Source: Vespula vulgaris (lineage: Eukaryota; Arthropoda; Insecta; Hymenoptera; Vespidae). From it: DNA of 64,000 bases. Under the pieces are notes generated by a model, which had not been told where the DNA came from, made no database searches, and saw nothing but the letters and a program-made list of their open reading frames with translations. The stretch is taken from positions 5,703,001-5,767,000 of the forward strand of contig NC_066594.1 of NCBI RefSeq assembly GCF_905475345.1, given 5' to 3'. Every line of letters starts with the position of its first letter. Positions within the stretch are counted from its first letter, which is position 1. Made by a program: the position numbers and the translations under genes. This document shows positions 32,289-46,444 of this stretch, piece by piece.

Positions 32289-35200
32289 CTGAAATAAAAG
32301 ATTGACCTTTTAAATTTATATATCATATAAATCGAAACGTTTGAAAATAGAATAGACGTGAATAGAACGTACCTCAATTTGAGCTGTATGCGATGCATAA
32401 TATTGCAATGCTTTATTGATTTTCGGATCGGCATTATTTTCTTCTGATGGTCTTAACATAGTTGCTAACTCTTTATTATGTTGAGCCAATTGATGACATA
32501 AGATATAAATATTATGACCGACCTATAATAGATAATTTTAATTATATAATAAATAATGGACGGATGATTTTTTAATGCAGCATCATCTTACCTCTTTAGG
32601 AGATACCCCTTCCTCTCCATTAGTTGATGAATCATCAATATCAGTTACATCATCCAATGATTCTTGATGAAATGCTCTACAAGCCACATCCACTAATTGC
32701 TTTGGATTCATGTTGTATAATATTCTTTCAGCGTTCTCGCTGTCGCCTCTACTTTCCATAATAGCCAATAACAATTTACTAGCATTATTTTTCAGTTCCA
32801 ATACCAAATCCATTCTAGTTTTACCCAAAGGATTAATATCGTTCAATATCAAAGCCGTTATAATATCCAAACCATTAGATTCGTGTATGGCGATGCAATT
32901 CTGATTATCATGACAAGGTCCTTGACAATATTCCGTCAATGTCTCCAAAGTTTGATTAATTAATGCAACATTATTTTCATTAATATATAATCCAAGTAAA
33001 CCTAATCCACCGGTTGTCGATCCACAAATACAATCAAGAAACATTAGCGTTTCCGATACCAAATTAAAATTGGTTTTATTGTTTTGATTGCGAAGAAAAT
33101 TCTGAATATAATAAAAATATTATTAAGATTTGATAATCAAACAAAAAGACGGTAAAACGTACATTATTTTTGTTTATATTGAATTACCTGAAGATTATGA
33201 TTATGATTTTCACACAACAATTGTAAAAAACGTAAAATTGGTTGCATTACTAATACTTTTACGCTAAGCTGAGTGTCATCTTTTTCAACGCCAGCCGAAG
33301 GTTCAGCACGTATTCTTTCTAATTTGTCACCAATTATTTCCTCCACTGCATTATTTGTTACGTCTTCTCCAGGTATAAGATTACGGGTGTTCCCGTATGC
33401 TTGAGCATTAGTCGCCGTAGTTGTATTTAAATCATCTCGTAAATCATCGGTACAAACGATTCCATTAGGCTTACCTAAAAATATATAATATAGCATTTAA
33501 ACGATGTTAAATATTTATCATAGTATATGCATATAATAAAAATAAAATATCAACTACCTGTTGCACGTTTTCTTGATATTTTTTCTATTTCCTTATTTGG
33601 TTCCTTATCTTCATTAGTTTTTGCTGTTATATCGGATGTATTCACCGTCACGGTGGACTTAATTTCTTGTTGCGCATCTTTCATTTTATCGTAAAAAACC
33701 TGATTAAAAAATTACGAATTAAACAAATCTTTTTATTGTGCAATTTTTATTGTGCAATCTAATTAACTATAATATTATAATGTAAATATCAAAGGGTACC
33801 TTGAAAAACGATTGACTTAAATCACCTCCCATCAATTTATTGAATACACTTTTTTGTATAATCGGATTGCCACCTTCCAAAAGTGCTATTCCTAATTCTA
33901 CAACTTCTACGAATATACTAGGAGAGTGTACACTTTTAATAACCAGTTCTACAACCAAATCTGAAGCACCTTCTTTATCCAAATGACTTTGAACTTCGTG
34001 CAAAGTCCGTCCTGCACGACTCAACATCTTGGCTATATAAATATATACAATATGTGTATATATAAATCAATATGCAATATTAGTATAAAATAGAAATATA
34101 TGATTATATTAAATATAAAAATATTTTTTTTTTTTCGTCACCTCCTGGTCCATGAGTTACAGCCATTGTACAGGATACCCCAATTTCAACATTTTCAGGT
34201 TTCTGAATAAAAGTTTTTCCGAAGTAACGTGTCAGTAGATTATGCCTTAATGCATCACCCTGTAGAAAAGGAGTAGATTTTTATAACAATACAGGAAACA
34301 GTAATTTCGTTAAAATGATGTACCAATACAATTGCACTACTTTATTAAAATTTTATCTCAAAAATGTACATCTAATAATATTTTCAATAAATGTTGTAAA
34401 GTGTGTGTATTTACATTCACAGTGCATTGAATAAGGATAAATATGTGTGCTATTAATAGAACACCTGTATAAACGATGTTTTTATTTACATTCATATATC
34501 GGATGCAATATAGAAAAAAAGATAAAAAATTGTGTTTGGTTGTCGGGAATTACTGTATGAATAATAAAATAGAGAATATTTCCGAATTTGTTTTTTTTTA
34601 ATCGTCTATATCAATCAACTAGAGGAATTAAAAAAAAAAAAGAAAAAGAATAACGATTATAAAAGTTCATAACAATTTAAAAAATGCATGAAGAGAATAT
34701 CATTAAAAAAATAAATAATTAAATTACAATCGGTATCACTAGAAAATGCAATAATTTATACATTACTATTTATATACACTTTTTTTCATCGTGATATTAA
34801 TACTTCTATTTATGCATGATGCAGACCACTTATATAGACTGATAATGATTATAAAAAGTAATTGATAAATATTTTTTTACAATTATATCTACAAAACCCA
34901 AAATTTTACATACAGGAATCCGTAATTTTAAATATGAAAAAATTTTTGAAAATAGTCCTGATAAGTGGTTTATCTAATATAACATAATATATTACCTCTT
35001 ATGTAATAATAATTTTCCATAATAATAATTATTTTAACTATAATATTTCAAGAAAAAACTTGATATCTACCTCTGTATTGGTACATCAACTTTTCAATCC
35101 ATACATATTTACACATCTATATCTAACTATGTTAAATATATGTATGTATATATATATATATATATATACACGTTCGTCCATTTATAAACGAAATTCTTAA

Positions 35201-36882
35201 GTATATATTATAATAGCAAAAGAGACTATGTTTAGAATAATTAGATATATTTTGAACATAAATATAAATAACAGAACATGTGTATATATTTACATGCATA
35301 TGCACCTTCTGAGAAAAGCATAAATGAAAAACAACAAATGAATTCATAATACTAAACGGAGTAAATATACAGGTGTCACTTTTTTCGATTATTTTCATTA
35401 ACAATATGTTTTTTTTTTTATGATATCAATGCTAATATTTAATTAATTGAATGAATCAGTGCAAACGTGAATGTAATTATATAGTGTGATGAAAACGCTA
35501 ATTGTAATAGTAATAGCATAATTGTAATATTATAGCATATTAAAAAGAAACATGCAAAATTAAATCGAGCACTTGCAGAAATAAATTTCTACACAACGTA
35601 CATTATTATTCTATCTCTCAGCGCGAATACTTATTTAAATGTAAAATTTAATTTTACTTTATATAAATTATTTAATTGTTTTTTTGCAAATTAAAGCATT
35701 CATTAATAAAAATGATTAATGCTTTTAATAAATCTGAATATGCGTTAAAAAATATATTATCTAATAATCGTTCATAATGTATTTTTTTTATGTATTTTTT
35801 TTTTATGTATAGATTATTATATCGTTTTATTATATACGTTGTGCCCTTAAAATACCGTTTCTATCTACACTAATTTTTACCCGCTCTTCCTGAGTCATAT
35901 GACGATCACATTGATCATTGGAATCTGTTCCAAGTTGAGATTCGGTCTTCTTTTCTGAATCTGCATGTTCCAAAATATCTTCATTCTTCGTTCGCAGCGT
36001 GAAAACATCTTTACCTACATATCTATTCTACGAGACATACTCACCCAAGGATTGTAACACTTTGTATGGCATATTCAGAAAGCTTATTAACGTTTTTTTT
36101 TTTTTTATTTTCGCGTTATTTTAGCAAATAAAAAATATCTACTTGTGTATTGGTCATCTAGAGTGCAGTGAATAATTGGACATTCAGCTTTCTGTAAGAC
36201 TAGAGTGCAATTTAAAAGATAAGGCTAAACACCACACTTTTATTAACTATACTGAATATCCAATTTCTTAATGTTATGAGTTATATTATTCCTTATATTT
36301 AAATGATTTCTATAACTCGAATTTCGTGCAAAAAAGAAGTTACGAAACTTACTTTTTCCCCGTATTCGGGATCAATCGCCATCATTTCTCGAAGAGTTTT
36401 TAATACCTTTACACACAATTTTTCTTCTTTTTCTTCAAGTAATTTTTCGGTATGCTTGATCAATCTAAAATATTAAATAGGACTAAATCTATACGGCGCT
36501 ACAAATTATGAAAACAATGACATTTAGAAGATAGTACCTCCTAATAAATCCACCATTTCCACATCGTTTTCTAGCTTCAGTCGCTGCTGGAAATAAAAGT
36601 TCCGGTCGATAGAGGATATCAACCAACAAGGATAATTCTGATTGTACCAATGGTTTAAGTTGTTCTTCTAATAAACATACTATGTCTTGTAAACCTTCTA
36701 TAATACTACGATCCAGACGCATCACCTACGGAGAAAAACGACTATATTATTATAATATAATTCGGGCATAAATAAATATTATTTTTATCACGACTTTCCT
36801 ATAAATGTGCGACTAAAGTAATGTAACTTAATTTTTGTATAGAGCAGATTTTTACTAATATTACTAATATACATCTCGTTGC

Positions 36883-36942
<60 letters not shown>

Positions 36943-39580
36943 ATGTAATGTACTATTATTTCCGAAATCTAATAATTCATACTACTGCTAAGAGTTTTGT
37001 ACAACTTTTACCTCATCTTTACAGCTGTCCATCAAAAGCATATCACTCTATACATTTAAGGAAACTTATTATAACATCATGAATATATAAGAAATATTTA
37101 AGTACAAATTATTAATGTTTCTATAATTACCTGACTCTGAGTACGCTCTATTTTCGGTTGTTTAGCAGCTTGAAGCCATTTACTTGTTTGTCTACTAAGC
37201 ATCGCTGCTTTATTAAACATAGATGCAACTTGATTTTCTAGATCAGTAGGGATGGCAATACCTCTTCCCTTAGCTAAAATTTAGAACGTAAAATATTATT
37301 CGAGCTTATATAATTATTTAAATAATTAATAAATAATCGTAATAAATCGTAAAAAAATAAGTATAAATTTTCTATTATATTTTTACAACTTACCAACGTC
37401 GGATAAAGTTCTTATACAATTTTCTACATTAAATCTTTGCCCTGCATTCAACCATATACATTGTGATACTTTAAATGCTGCATGAAGTAACTGGACAAAT
37501 ATAGGCTGTCGGGTCTAATAATTAACAAAAAAAAAGTAATCAATTGTTGTGTAAATAATTTTTAAAACGAAATTTTTAATATAAATGACAAACAAAATGA
37601 GAAAAAATTGAATAAGTACGATCATGTGAGTGCTTCTATTGTATTAGTGTGTGTTATGTATTTTTAAATATAAATTGTAATTATAATGTACATATAATTT
37701 CGTAGAATTTATAATAAAGAGTTTAAAATGTAATTTTAATAGTACACTGAAACTCTTTGTTGCATAAAATATGTACATATATGTATGTATATATATATAT
37801 ATTACATATTATACCCATATTAAAACTCATGCTGTCAATTACAAACATCACTTGTCAACGTTACTAATTGTAAAAACAAACTGCATATTTATAGTAACTA
37901 TTTTAATTACAAAGTTGCGTTACAAGACTTGCAACTATTATTAAAAATATCAACATTATAATATAATTATTGTAATAATAAAAATTATTTTATAGTTATA
38001 AACGTATATGAATACATTAAAATTTATTTTTTCTTTAAAAAAAAAAATATTTACTTTAAAAATTTTATTATTTATACGAGAATATGCAACGAAAGAGTAT
38101 TTTCTATCAAAAACATCTACACTTACATTATTCTTGGAAATATATACTATTTTATTCTTAAACTTATCACATAAGTAATGTGAGTGTGTTTGTACAATTC
38201 TTGTGTTCTTAGGCCAAGACAGCACTCTACTATTAATACTCACATAAGTTGCAAGATTATTGTCAATATTCCGGTCACATTCCTTGATGCTCCAATAAAG
38301 TCTAGCCTCGTGCAGTTGTTTCTATTAGTAAATCAACCCACCACCATTACAGACCCAGTACATAGACCCAGTAAACCCATGTTGTTGATTCAAGAAGGCC
38401 AGGTATTGCATGCCAAAAACACAGAACATGCCGCTGGTGCAATCAATAATGACCAAGCACATATCAAATAATATTAATGATGTCATCATATATATTATAT
38501 CAGACTACTAATGTATTTTATATTACATAAAATGGATAAATATGAATTTGATGATATACTTCTACGTATTCCTATAAATTCGTAATATTAATTGAATATA
38601 ATTACTAATCGAAGTTCAATTCAAAGTTAATGATAAAATTATAGAAACATGAACAAATGGATAAAATGGAAAAATGGAAAAAATGGAGAAAAAAGAAGAT
38701 GAAAAATATTTCGGAAAAAGAAAATGATTCTGAGTTAAATAACATCTTCAATGTGCCTATGATATGTACTTGGTTGATGAATGAATGGTTAGTGTATGTA
38801 ACATGCAAAGCATAGATTATGATATAAAATGAATATGTATATTTATTTTTTATGACTAATTCAAAATGCATTTTTTTAATTAATCTATCTTCTCTAACTT
38901 GTTCTATCATCCTGTTCTCTTATTCCTGAAAACAAAAATTACCTAACAATATTAAATATTATATATTTACATTATTCTATATGGTTTTCTTCTCATTATC
39001 TAAATTTCTTCCCTCCATTAGAATTCGTCTGTGTTTTTATCTATTTTATATTTACATATTTAAAATAATACTAGCAATTCGATCAAAGTTTTACTTCTAA
39101 GTCTATAATTCATTGATATTTATTGCTACAATTACCTCATTTTCGAAGAACTTCAGTCATATAATGAAACATAAAATAAAAACATAATACAATACAATAT
39201 TCTTGAAACTACTATAACAGAATGAGATCGCTGAAATACTAATTTTCTAGTATAGTGTAACACCCATAAAACTCGTAATACTATTATTCATCGCTAATTG
39301 TTTATACCGACTCCAATGTATTATAATTGTTTAATTGTTTACTAAATTCAATTAGTATCAAATATCTTAAGTTGTCATAAGCACATGCATTTACATAATT
39401 CATTAAATATCCAAAAAGTTATTTTTTTTACGCGAAAATGACTAAATTTGAAAGCCATTCTTGCTGTTTAGTCTTTTAATTGATATATTTAAAACGTAGG
39501 GAAACAGTTTTATACATTAACAAATTAATTATAACAGTATAAATAAAATGTGCCATTATTTCGAAGAAATAATCTTGGTG

Positions 39581-39630
<50 letters not shown>

Positions 39631-42600
39631 ATTTAAACAGAATATATTTATAAAAAAGAAAGAAAAATGATTCACATAAATTTTCGACATGATTTAAACA
39701 TGAAGTATTTGATATATTACTGTATAAAACAGATTATATATATATTTAGAAATAGGCACAAAAAGTTTATTTTACAATATATATAACGAAAAAAATTAAA
39801 AATTTCATATATATATCCGAATAAACAATGAAAAAATATACAGAATAACAAATAAAATATAATAAACCGTAAGAAATTTTTATTTTGTTATAAAAAATAA
39901 AAATACACTACCTGGACCGTCGTACTCTGATCGGAAAATGGACTGCTGAAGAACGTAGTAATGATATTCATTAAACAGCTTGTTACATAATTTTCTAAAG
40001 CAATATCTGCATCTTGTTGATCATTTTTAGGTGTTGCTATCAATGTCATATCTACAATAAACGACTTTTCGAATAAGGACCACATATGATTGGAATTATA
40101 AATTTCTTTCATCTCTACTTCAGTATCTATGTAACAATGGTTAAGGAAATTGATGTAAGCTTCCTTCACCTATTGATATATATATATATATTATAATGAA
40201 TATTAAATATTAATAATTATAATTGAAAATATATGTAAAATATACATATTATTCTTATTACCTCTGGTATACAATCTGGATGTGATACCATAGCAACGAT
40301 ATCATCGAGCGGTAAAAGACTATGACATTTGATCTCGGTATTAACATTTTTACCCATGGTACAACAAGCTAATAACTTCACCAATTCAACGTGATATCTT
40401 TAAAATTAAATGATAAATGTGTTATTGAAAGTAAAAATTTTGAAATTAATTCCATTAAATAAACAAAATTTTATTTTAATTACTTAAGTGGACTACTTTC
40501 ATCCATTCTGTGTCTTTCCGATCGCATCATTTCCACGAATTGATTAAATGAAGCTCTGTCGTTATAAAAAACCAGAACGTCCTCTCCCGCTTGAACAAGC
40601 TAAAAAAATAAAATTGTTAAGATAAAACAATAAAATTGTTATAAATTCTCCTTGCATTTTTAAATATATATTTATAGCCCACCTCTTGCATCACCATTTC
40701 CTGACATTTTCTTATAAACTGATTTTCTGCTTTCACGATAGTTTGAAGGAATCTTAAATATTGCACATGTTTCCCATGTGTTTCTATGCAATGGACAAAG
40801 TGCTGAATCACTTTAACACTCACTTCATTGCAAAGAGTAGAATTGTCTTGAAAAATGCTACATACTGTTTGAGCCTCTCGTATACCAGGATTTAAAAATA
40901 GATCTAATTGTTTGTGTAACAGAACCTGATTCTGTTGATTACCCAGACAAAAGTTTTGCAAGAAATCATGTGCCAAACGCATCAGTTCATTCATTCTAAC
41001 ATCTTCTGTATCATCAAAAGGGACTTGCAATAAATCTAATACAACGGTATGCACACCAACATTACGCAAAAGTCTTTGTTCGTGTTTACGTGGCTTTATT
41101 TGTCCACCCGGTATCGTTTGGATACACAGCTTATTCATTCGTATTAATATTTGTTGAATTTTTTTATATTCCTCGGCTTGATCCACACTTAATGGTGGAC
41201 CAATATCTAAATCAATTGCAGATCCTGTAACAACGCGTTCAGATTTGAATTTAATACAATCATAATAGACGATTTTGATATAAACAATATTTTTTCCACA
41301 AAGAAACCTTTTTTATCCGACGTAGACAACTGTGGCGGTGCTTTACGAGGCGTCGAAGAATCTTCTTCGTCCTCTTTGCTCTTCTTCTTTTTATTTCCAT
41401 GTTCTTCCGTAGCTTTTGACTTGTACACCCAAAGCTCAGATTTCTCAACCGATTGTCGTAAAACATCTAAATCTGCTTTAATTTGCTTGTACGATTCAAC
41501 ATCGCTATCCGAGACTAATAATTGTACCTAACAATCGAAATGATTTTAATAAAAAGTCCTAACATTAAATTATTTCACATTATATTCAAATGACAAACCT
41601 GTTTAAAAGCTTGCAATACTTCTTGCCTTTGACTAAAGTGTCTAAATAATAAATGCAAAGCTCCGGATACTAAAGGTGGATAATCGTGCATTGCTAGATG
41701 AAGTAAAACGCGTAAAAATGTTCTGCCACCTAAACCATCTAGATCCAATGCCACACATTCTTCACTAAATAACATATTTTTTTAAATAATTAATTTATTA
41801 GCTTTATCATCAAAATATAATCGAATTTACCTGCTTCCAAAGATTCCTTCGGCTTGTGTTCCAATGGATTCCAAATCGATAGTTTTCTGACAAAGTTGAC
41901 TTAAGTCTTGACCCGAAGCTTTTTCAGTTTCATCGAATTCTTGTTTGAAAATGCTTAATAAACATGAAATTCTATAATCCAATCGAACGTCGAGAATAAA
42001 CTGAAGTATTTCAATTATTTTTAATTTGGTGTCCATCACCAAGGGATATTCTTTTTTTGAAGTAGTTTTCGGCCTCGGAGATGAACTTCCAGCCAATACT
42101 TGTCCAGCTGGTCCTAAAGTTAAACTTGTCATCACAGCACCCATATCTCCAATACATCGGAGAACTCCTCCTTCGGCTATTAAAATATACGATAACGTTA
42201 TTTACTGTCTACAATCTTTATTATATAAATTATTTCATGTTTTTATTGTATAAATTAATTTCATTTTATCGATAACAATTAACACATTACAAACACTAAT
42301 AATACACGTATAAATATAACGGCCGAATATATCAACGAACTATGTATCATCTACCAATAAACAGAATGATTATTATTTATACATTAATTATCATTTTATA
42401 GGACCTAATAGAATATTACCTGCCTCTTCAGAATCCATAGACTCAGCTAAGAAATATTCAGAAAATCAGGTAGTTAGTTACATATATTATTGGATGATAC
42501 ATTACAGAAACAAAAGGATGATTAGAGGAAAATATATATACAATTATATATCAAGGAACAACATTTCTCAAAATTTAATTTTTATCACAAGGTTTCATGA

Positions 42601-45600
42601 AATACCATTAAATTTCCAAATTTACAATCATGCAAATAATATGGGAAACACGATTAAAATATATAAGGGAATAAGGATGATTAACCAAAATTATAAAATT
42701 CAAATACTGATCTCATATAAATTACGCTAAATAAATATATTACAATAATATATTTATAATATATAAATAAACTCACAGTCGATTTCTCCGGTTGGTATTT
42801 TCCCATCAATGAAATCATTTTCAGAGACACAATCCAAGATACTTAATAACGTTTTAGTTAATCTTAACAGATCGTTAAAGCTATAGAATCCAAAATAAAT
42901 TAAATCACGTGCTAATTTAACCACCTGAAAACAAAAACAAAGAAAAAAACACCATTTATTATATTACTAATATAGATATAATTATTTAATAATTTTTATT
43001 ATTTTAGAGAAGATATATATTATGAATGAATTCATTTTATTTACCTCAAACGTAAGCTTATTTTGTTCTTGATCTGCAAAAGACCACATCTTTGCAACAA
43101 CATTGCAGAGATAATCTTCCACGAATTTTATTGTCGAACTAAATTTTACGCGAACGGCTTCTTTATTTTCGTCGGGCATTTTATTTGTATCGTAACTAAA
43201 ATTTTAAAGAATTTGTGATAAAGGAACGTAAGATGAAATAATAAGAAGAAAGAACAAAAAATTAATATAAATAATATAAAAAAAACATTTTTTATTTCAT
43301 CACGTACTCATTAATGCTCATTTTTAATGGAATTTCGGACCAAAGACGGGCATACTTTACTGGTGTCACTTGTTCTTGTGGATCTCTATCCACATGAAGA
43401 TGTAACATAAGTCGACTAAACGAAGCACGTAATTCATATGGTACAGTTGCATCTTCCATACATCTAAAAAAAAATTTACGATCATAAAAGAAAAAAAAAA
43501 TATATATATATATATAATTCCGTAATTATCGAATAATTACAGTAGACACTAATGAACCTACTTAAGTATGAGATCTATATCCAAGTGCGGGGACAAATTG
43601 TTAAGTGCTAAATATTGCCTGTTAAGACACATATTGCTAAACAAGTTCAATTGATGTCTGTAATAATCCAAAATTGCTGGTCCTAGTAAATTATCCAGCT
43701 TAGCGTTCTTTGCTAACTCACATAAAGATTTTGATTTCTGTAATATAAATTAATAAATAAGCCATATATTTTTTCACGCGTTATATGAGTTCAATAAACA
43801 TTACCAACCGTTGCATTGTTCCAGAAAAGATATACTTCATCTTTCTCTTTAACGATTATTTGAGGCTCGTCATTGTCTTGCTTTTGATCAATCATTTTCA
43901 TTTCAGTTTTAACCTTCATCATCCTATAGAAAAAATTTGATTCAAATATACATATTATTATTAACTAATAGTTACGTAAATATAAATTAAATAAACAATT
44001 TCTTACCTGGTCTCTAGGAGAATATCCTTATTTTTTTCGCTGAGTACACTTTTACATATCAATTCCTGTGTTACGGCAATTGCTTTCTTATTGGAAATAC
44101 ATAAATCCGATAAATAATCTAAAAATCTAGATTCCCAATTGTGCATATTTTTTCTCACAAGACCTACGAACGTCTCGATTTCGGCAGCTGTAATATGCTT
44201 TTCTAATAATTTCCGATTATTGTGTAAAAGAGCTGTGATCGTGTCCTCCGCCAAAATATCGTATCCAATTTGTTTTTGCATGAAAGCAAAATGTTTGGCA
44301 ATATATTCCTACGAGCAAAGTTTTAAATAAATATAGGAATAAGCAAAATAAACAAATTTGCTATTTGATGTTCGAAATGTACCTGATTCTTTCTATAATC
44401 CTGTTGCGACAATCTAAGTATACGATAACACAATCGAAACATGTATTTGTACGGTGCATGTCTTGGATCGTTAAGTTCCTCTATTCTAAGAAATGGTCCC
44501 TCACCTTCGGCCGACTCTAAAAACGGTGCCTGAAATTCTTATTTCTTAGCGCATACAGCCTTACACAACCACATTTTATTTAATACTCTAATAATACCAC
44601 AATACCTGAAGTATCTTAAATAATTGACCCAGAATATATTGTTCTCGGAGTAACTTTTGCCGATCTCTAACTGCATTCGTTACGATCAACTCCAACGCCT
44701 CGGATTTATTTTGCTCATTTTCTAGTCCCGCAATAAAATAAACTATATCTTGCAATAAACTAGTTACGGCCCTCCGTTCATTGTGAGAAATCGTACCCTT
44801 TTCCAATTTACAGTTTATGGATGCTAAAACTTTACAGGCATCGTTTGCAAAATCTAAATCTCGTACCTCTACAGGTGATACAGATCTCAATGCAAAAGCC
44901 TCTTTGTCTTCTTTGTTTAAAGCACAACCCACCTTTTCAAAATACAAGTGAAAAATAGTTTATTAAGGTTCGAAACTATGGACGAGATATGACACTCAAA
45001 CGGATTAACAAGCATATATATATATGCGATGAGATACCTTGGACATTACTGGCTTTTCATCATCCTTGTCAATCGGTACACTCGTCGAGTGAACCCACGT
45101 ATTTGTACATATATGGTGTAATCTAACGAAGGAAGATTGAGGTACTAAACTATCACCCCTCGTTAATGTGGTTGGATCTAATTCGAATAAAGAACTAATC
45201 TCGTTGCTGTGTGGTACTGAGACCAATCTATAAACTTGAACAGCAGAATCTATTAAGTAAAAAGAACATGTTATTATAATCTCTAGGAATATCTAAGATA
45301 AATATTTGGCCAGATTTTCTACGATTCCACGAATACACCTCTATCTTACCACGCTTGCTATTATTGGTCTCATAAGGCTCGTCCGTATCAATCTCAGCAG
45401 CAAGATATTGACCCGTTGCTAAATGCTTGAATCTGAAAAGAGAATTCCAATGTCCTGCTCCACCTCTGCAAGGATCATGTTGCACAACTTCCACTTCCCA
45501 TAATGCTTTACTACTAGTAGCAGCAGTCGCACTAGTCCTTCCTGTTGTTCTAAGGAAAACGTGTTGTTTCTTTTTGTATTCGTCCATCGTTAAAAATTTT

Positions 45601-46386
45601 TCCTGCTCGGCATGAAAGAGTCTAACGACGTCGCCACCCTTAAGTATCTCTTCTTGATTCTCTCTATGCTCCATAAAGAGTGTCACTTTCCAGGATGTTG
45701 ACGAATTAACGACATTCACTTCTTTACATCCAGGATTATCGCTCAGCTCGTAATTGGCTGCTACATGAAGTCCTTGTCTTCCAGCATTCACCGGTTCTAA
45801 TATCACCTTATCGCCAACGACAACGCTGTCGCCGTCACTTCGCAATTTATAAAATGGCATTATATAAAGCCAAGAACCTTCGTTCCCATTTGCATCTAGA
45901 TATACCCTCATTGCGTTCTTCTCAAGAAGCGCCGGTAATCTCTTGTTAACGGTCAAAAACTTATTTGACTTCAAATGCAAAAGCTGAAAATATATATGTA
46001 CAATAATAAACATCGATAAATTTATACCGGAAAAGAAAAAATTTTTTTTGCAAGATTTTACTGAGAGGTAAGACGTTTTGAATCGCACGATCGCATTTTA
46101 ATAGGGAGACAAAGAAGATTGACTTGTATCGTGACGTTATATCTTTGTCAATGAAGGCTGACGCCTCCAGGAACATTTTCCAAGAGACGAAATCTAATAA
46201 AATCGCTTGAATGCGTCGAGAGTACCCTTGCTTTATCGTACAATGTTAATTAAATTAATCGCTAATGGTATCTGCGGTCTTCTTCGGCGTACGATACGAT
46301 AGACGAAAATTAATTACTATTATTACTATTATCATACATACTTTGAGTAAAAAGAAATAGAAATCGTTTGAGAAAAAATATTGAAA

Positions 46387-46444
<58 letters not shown>

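Noticed and set aside
36049..36100. Second candidate alternative exon of Itpr ending in CCTTGG|GTGAGT (LSEYAIQSVTIL)
   Set aside because: It has no pyrimidine tract or convincing acceptor, and its phase does not fit the neighbouring exons.
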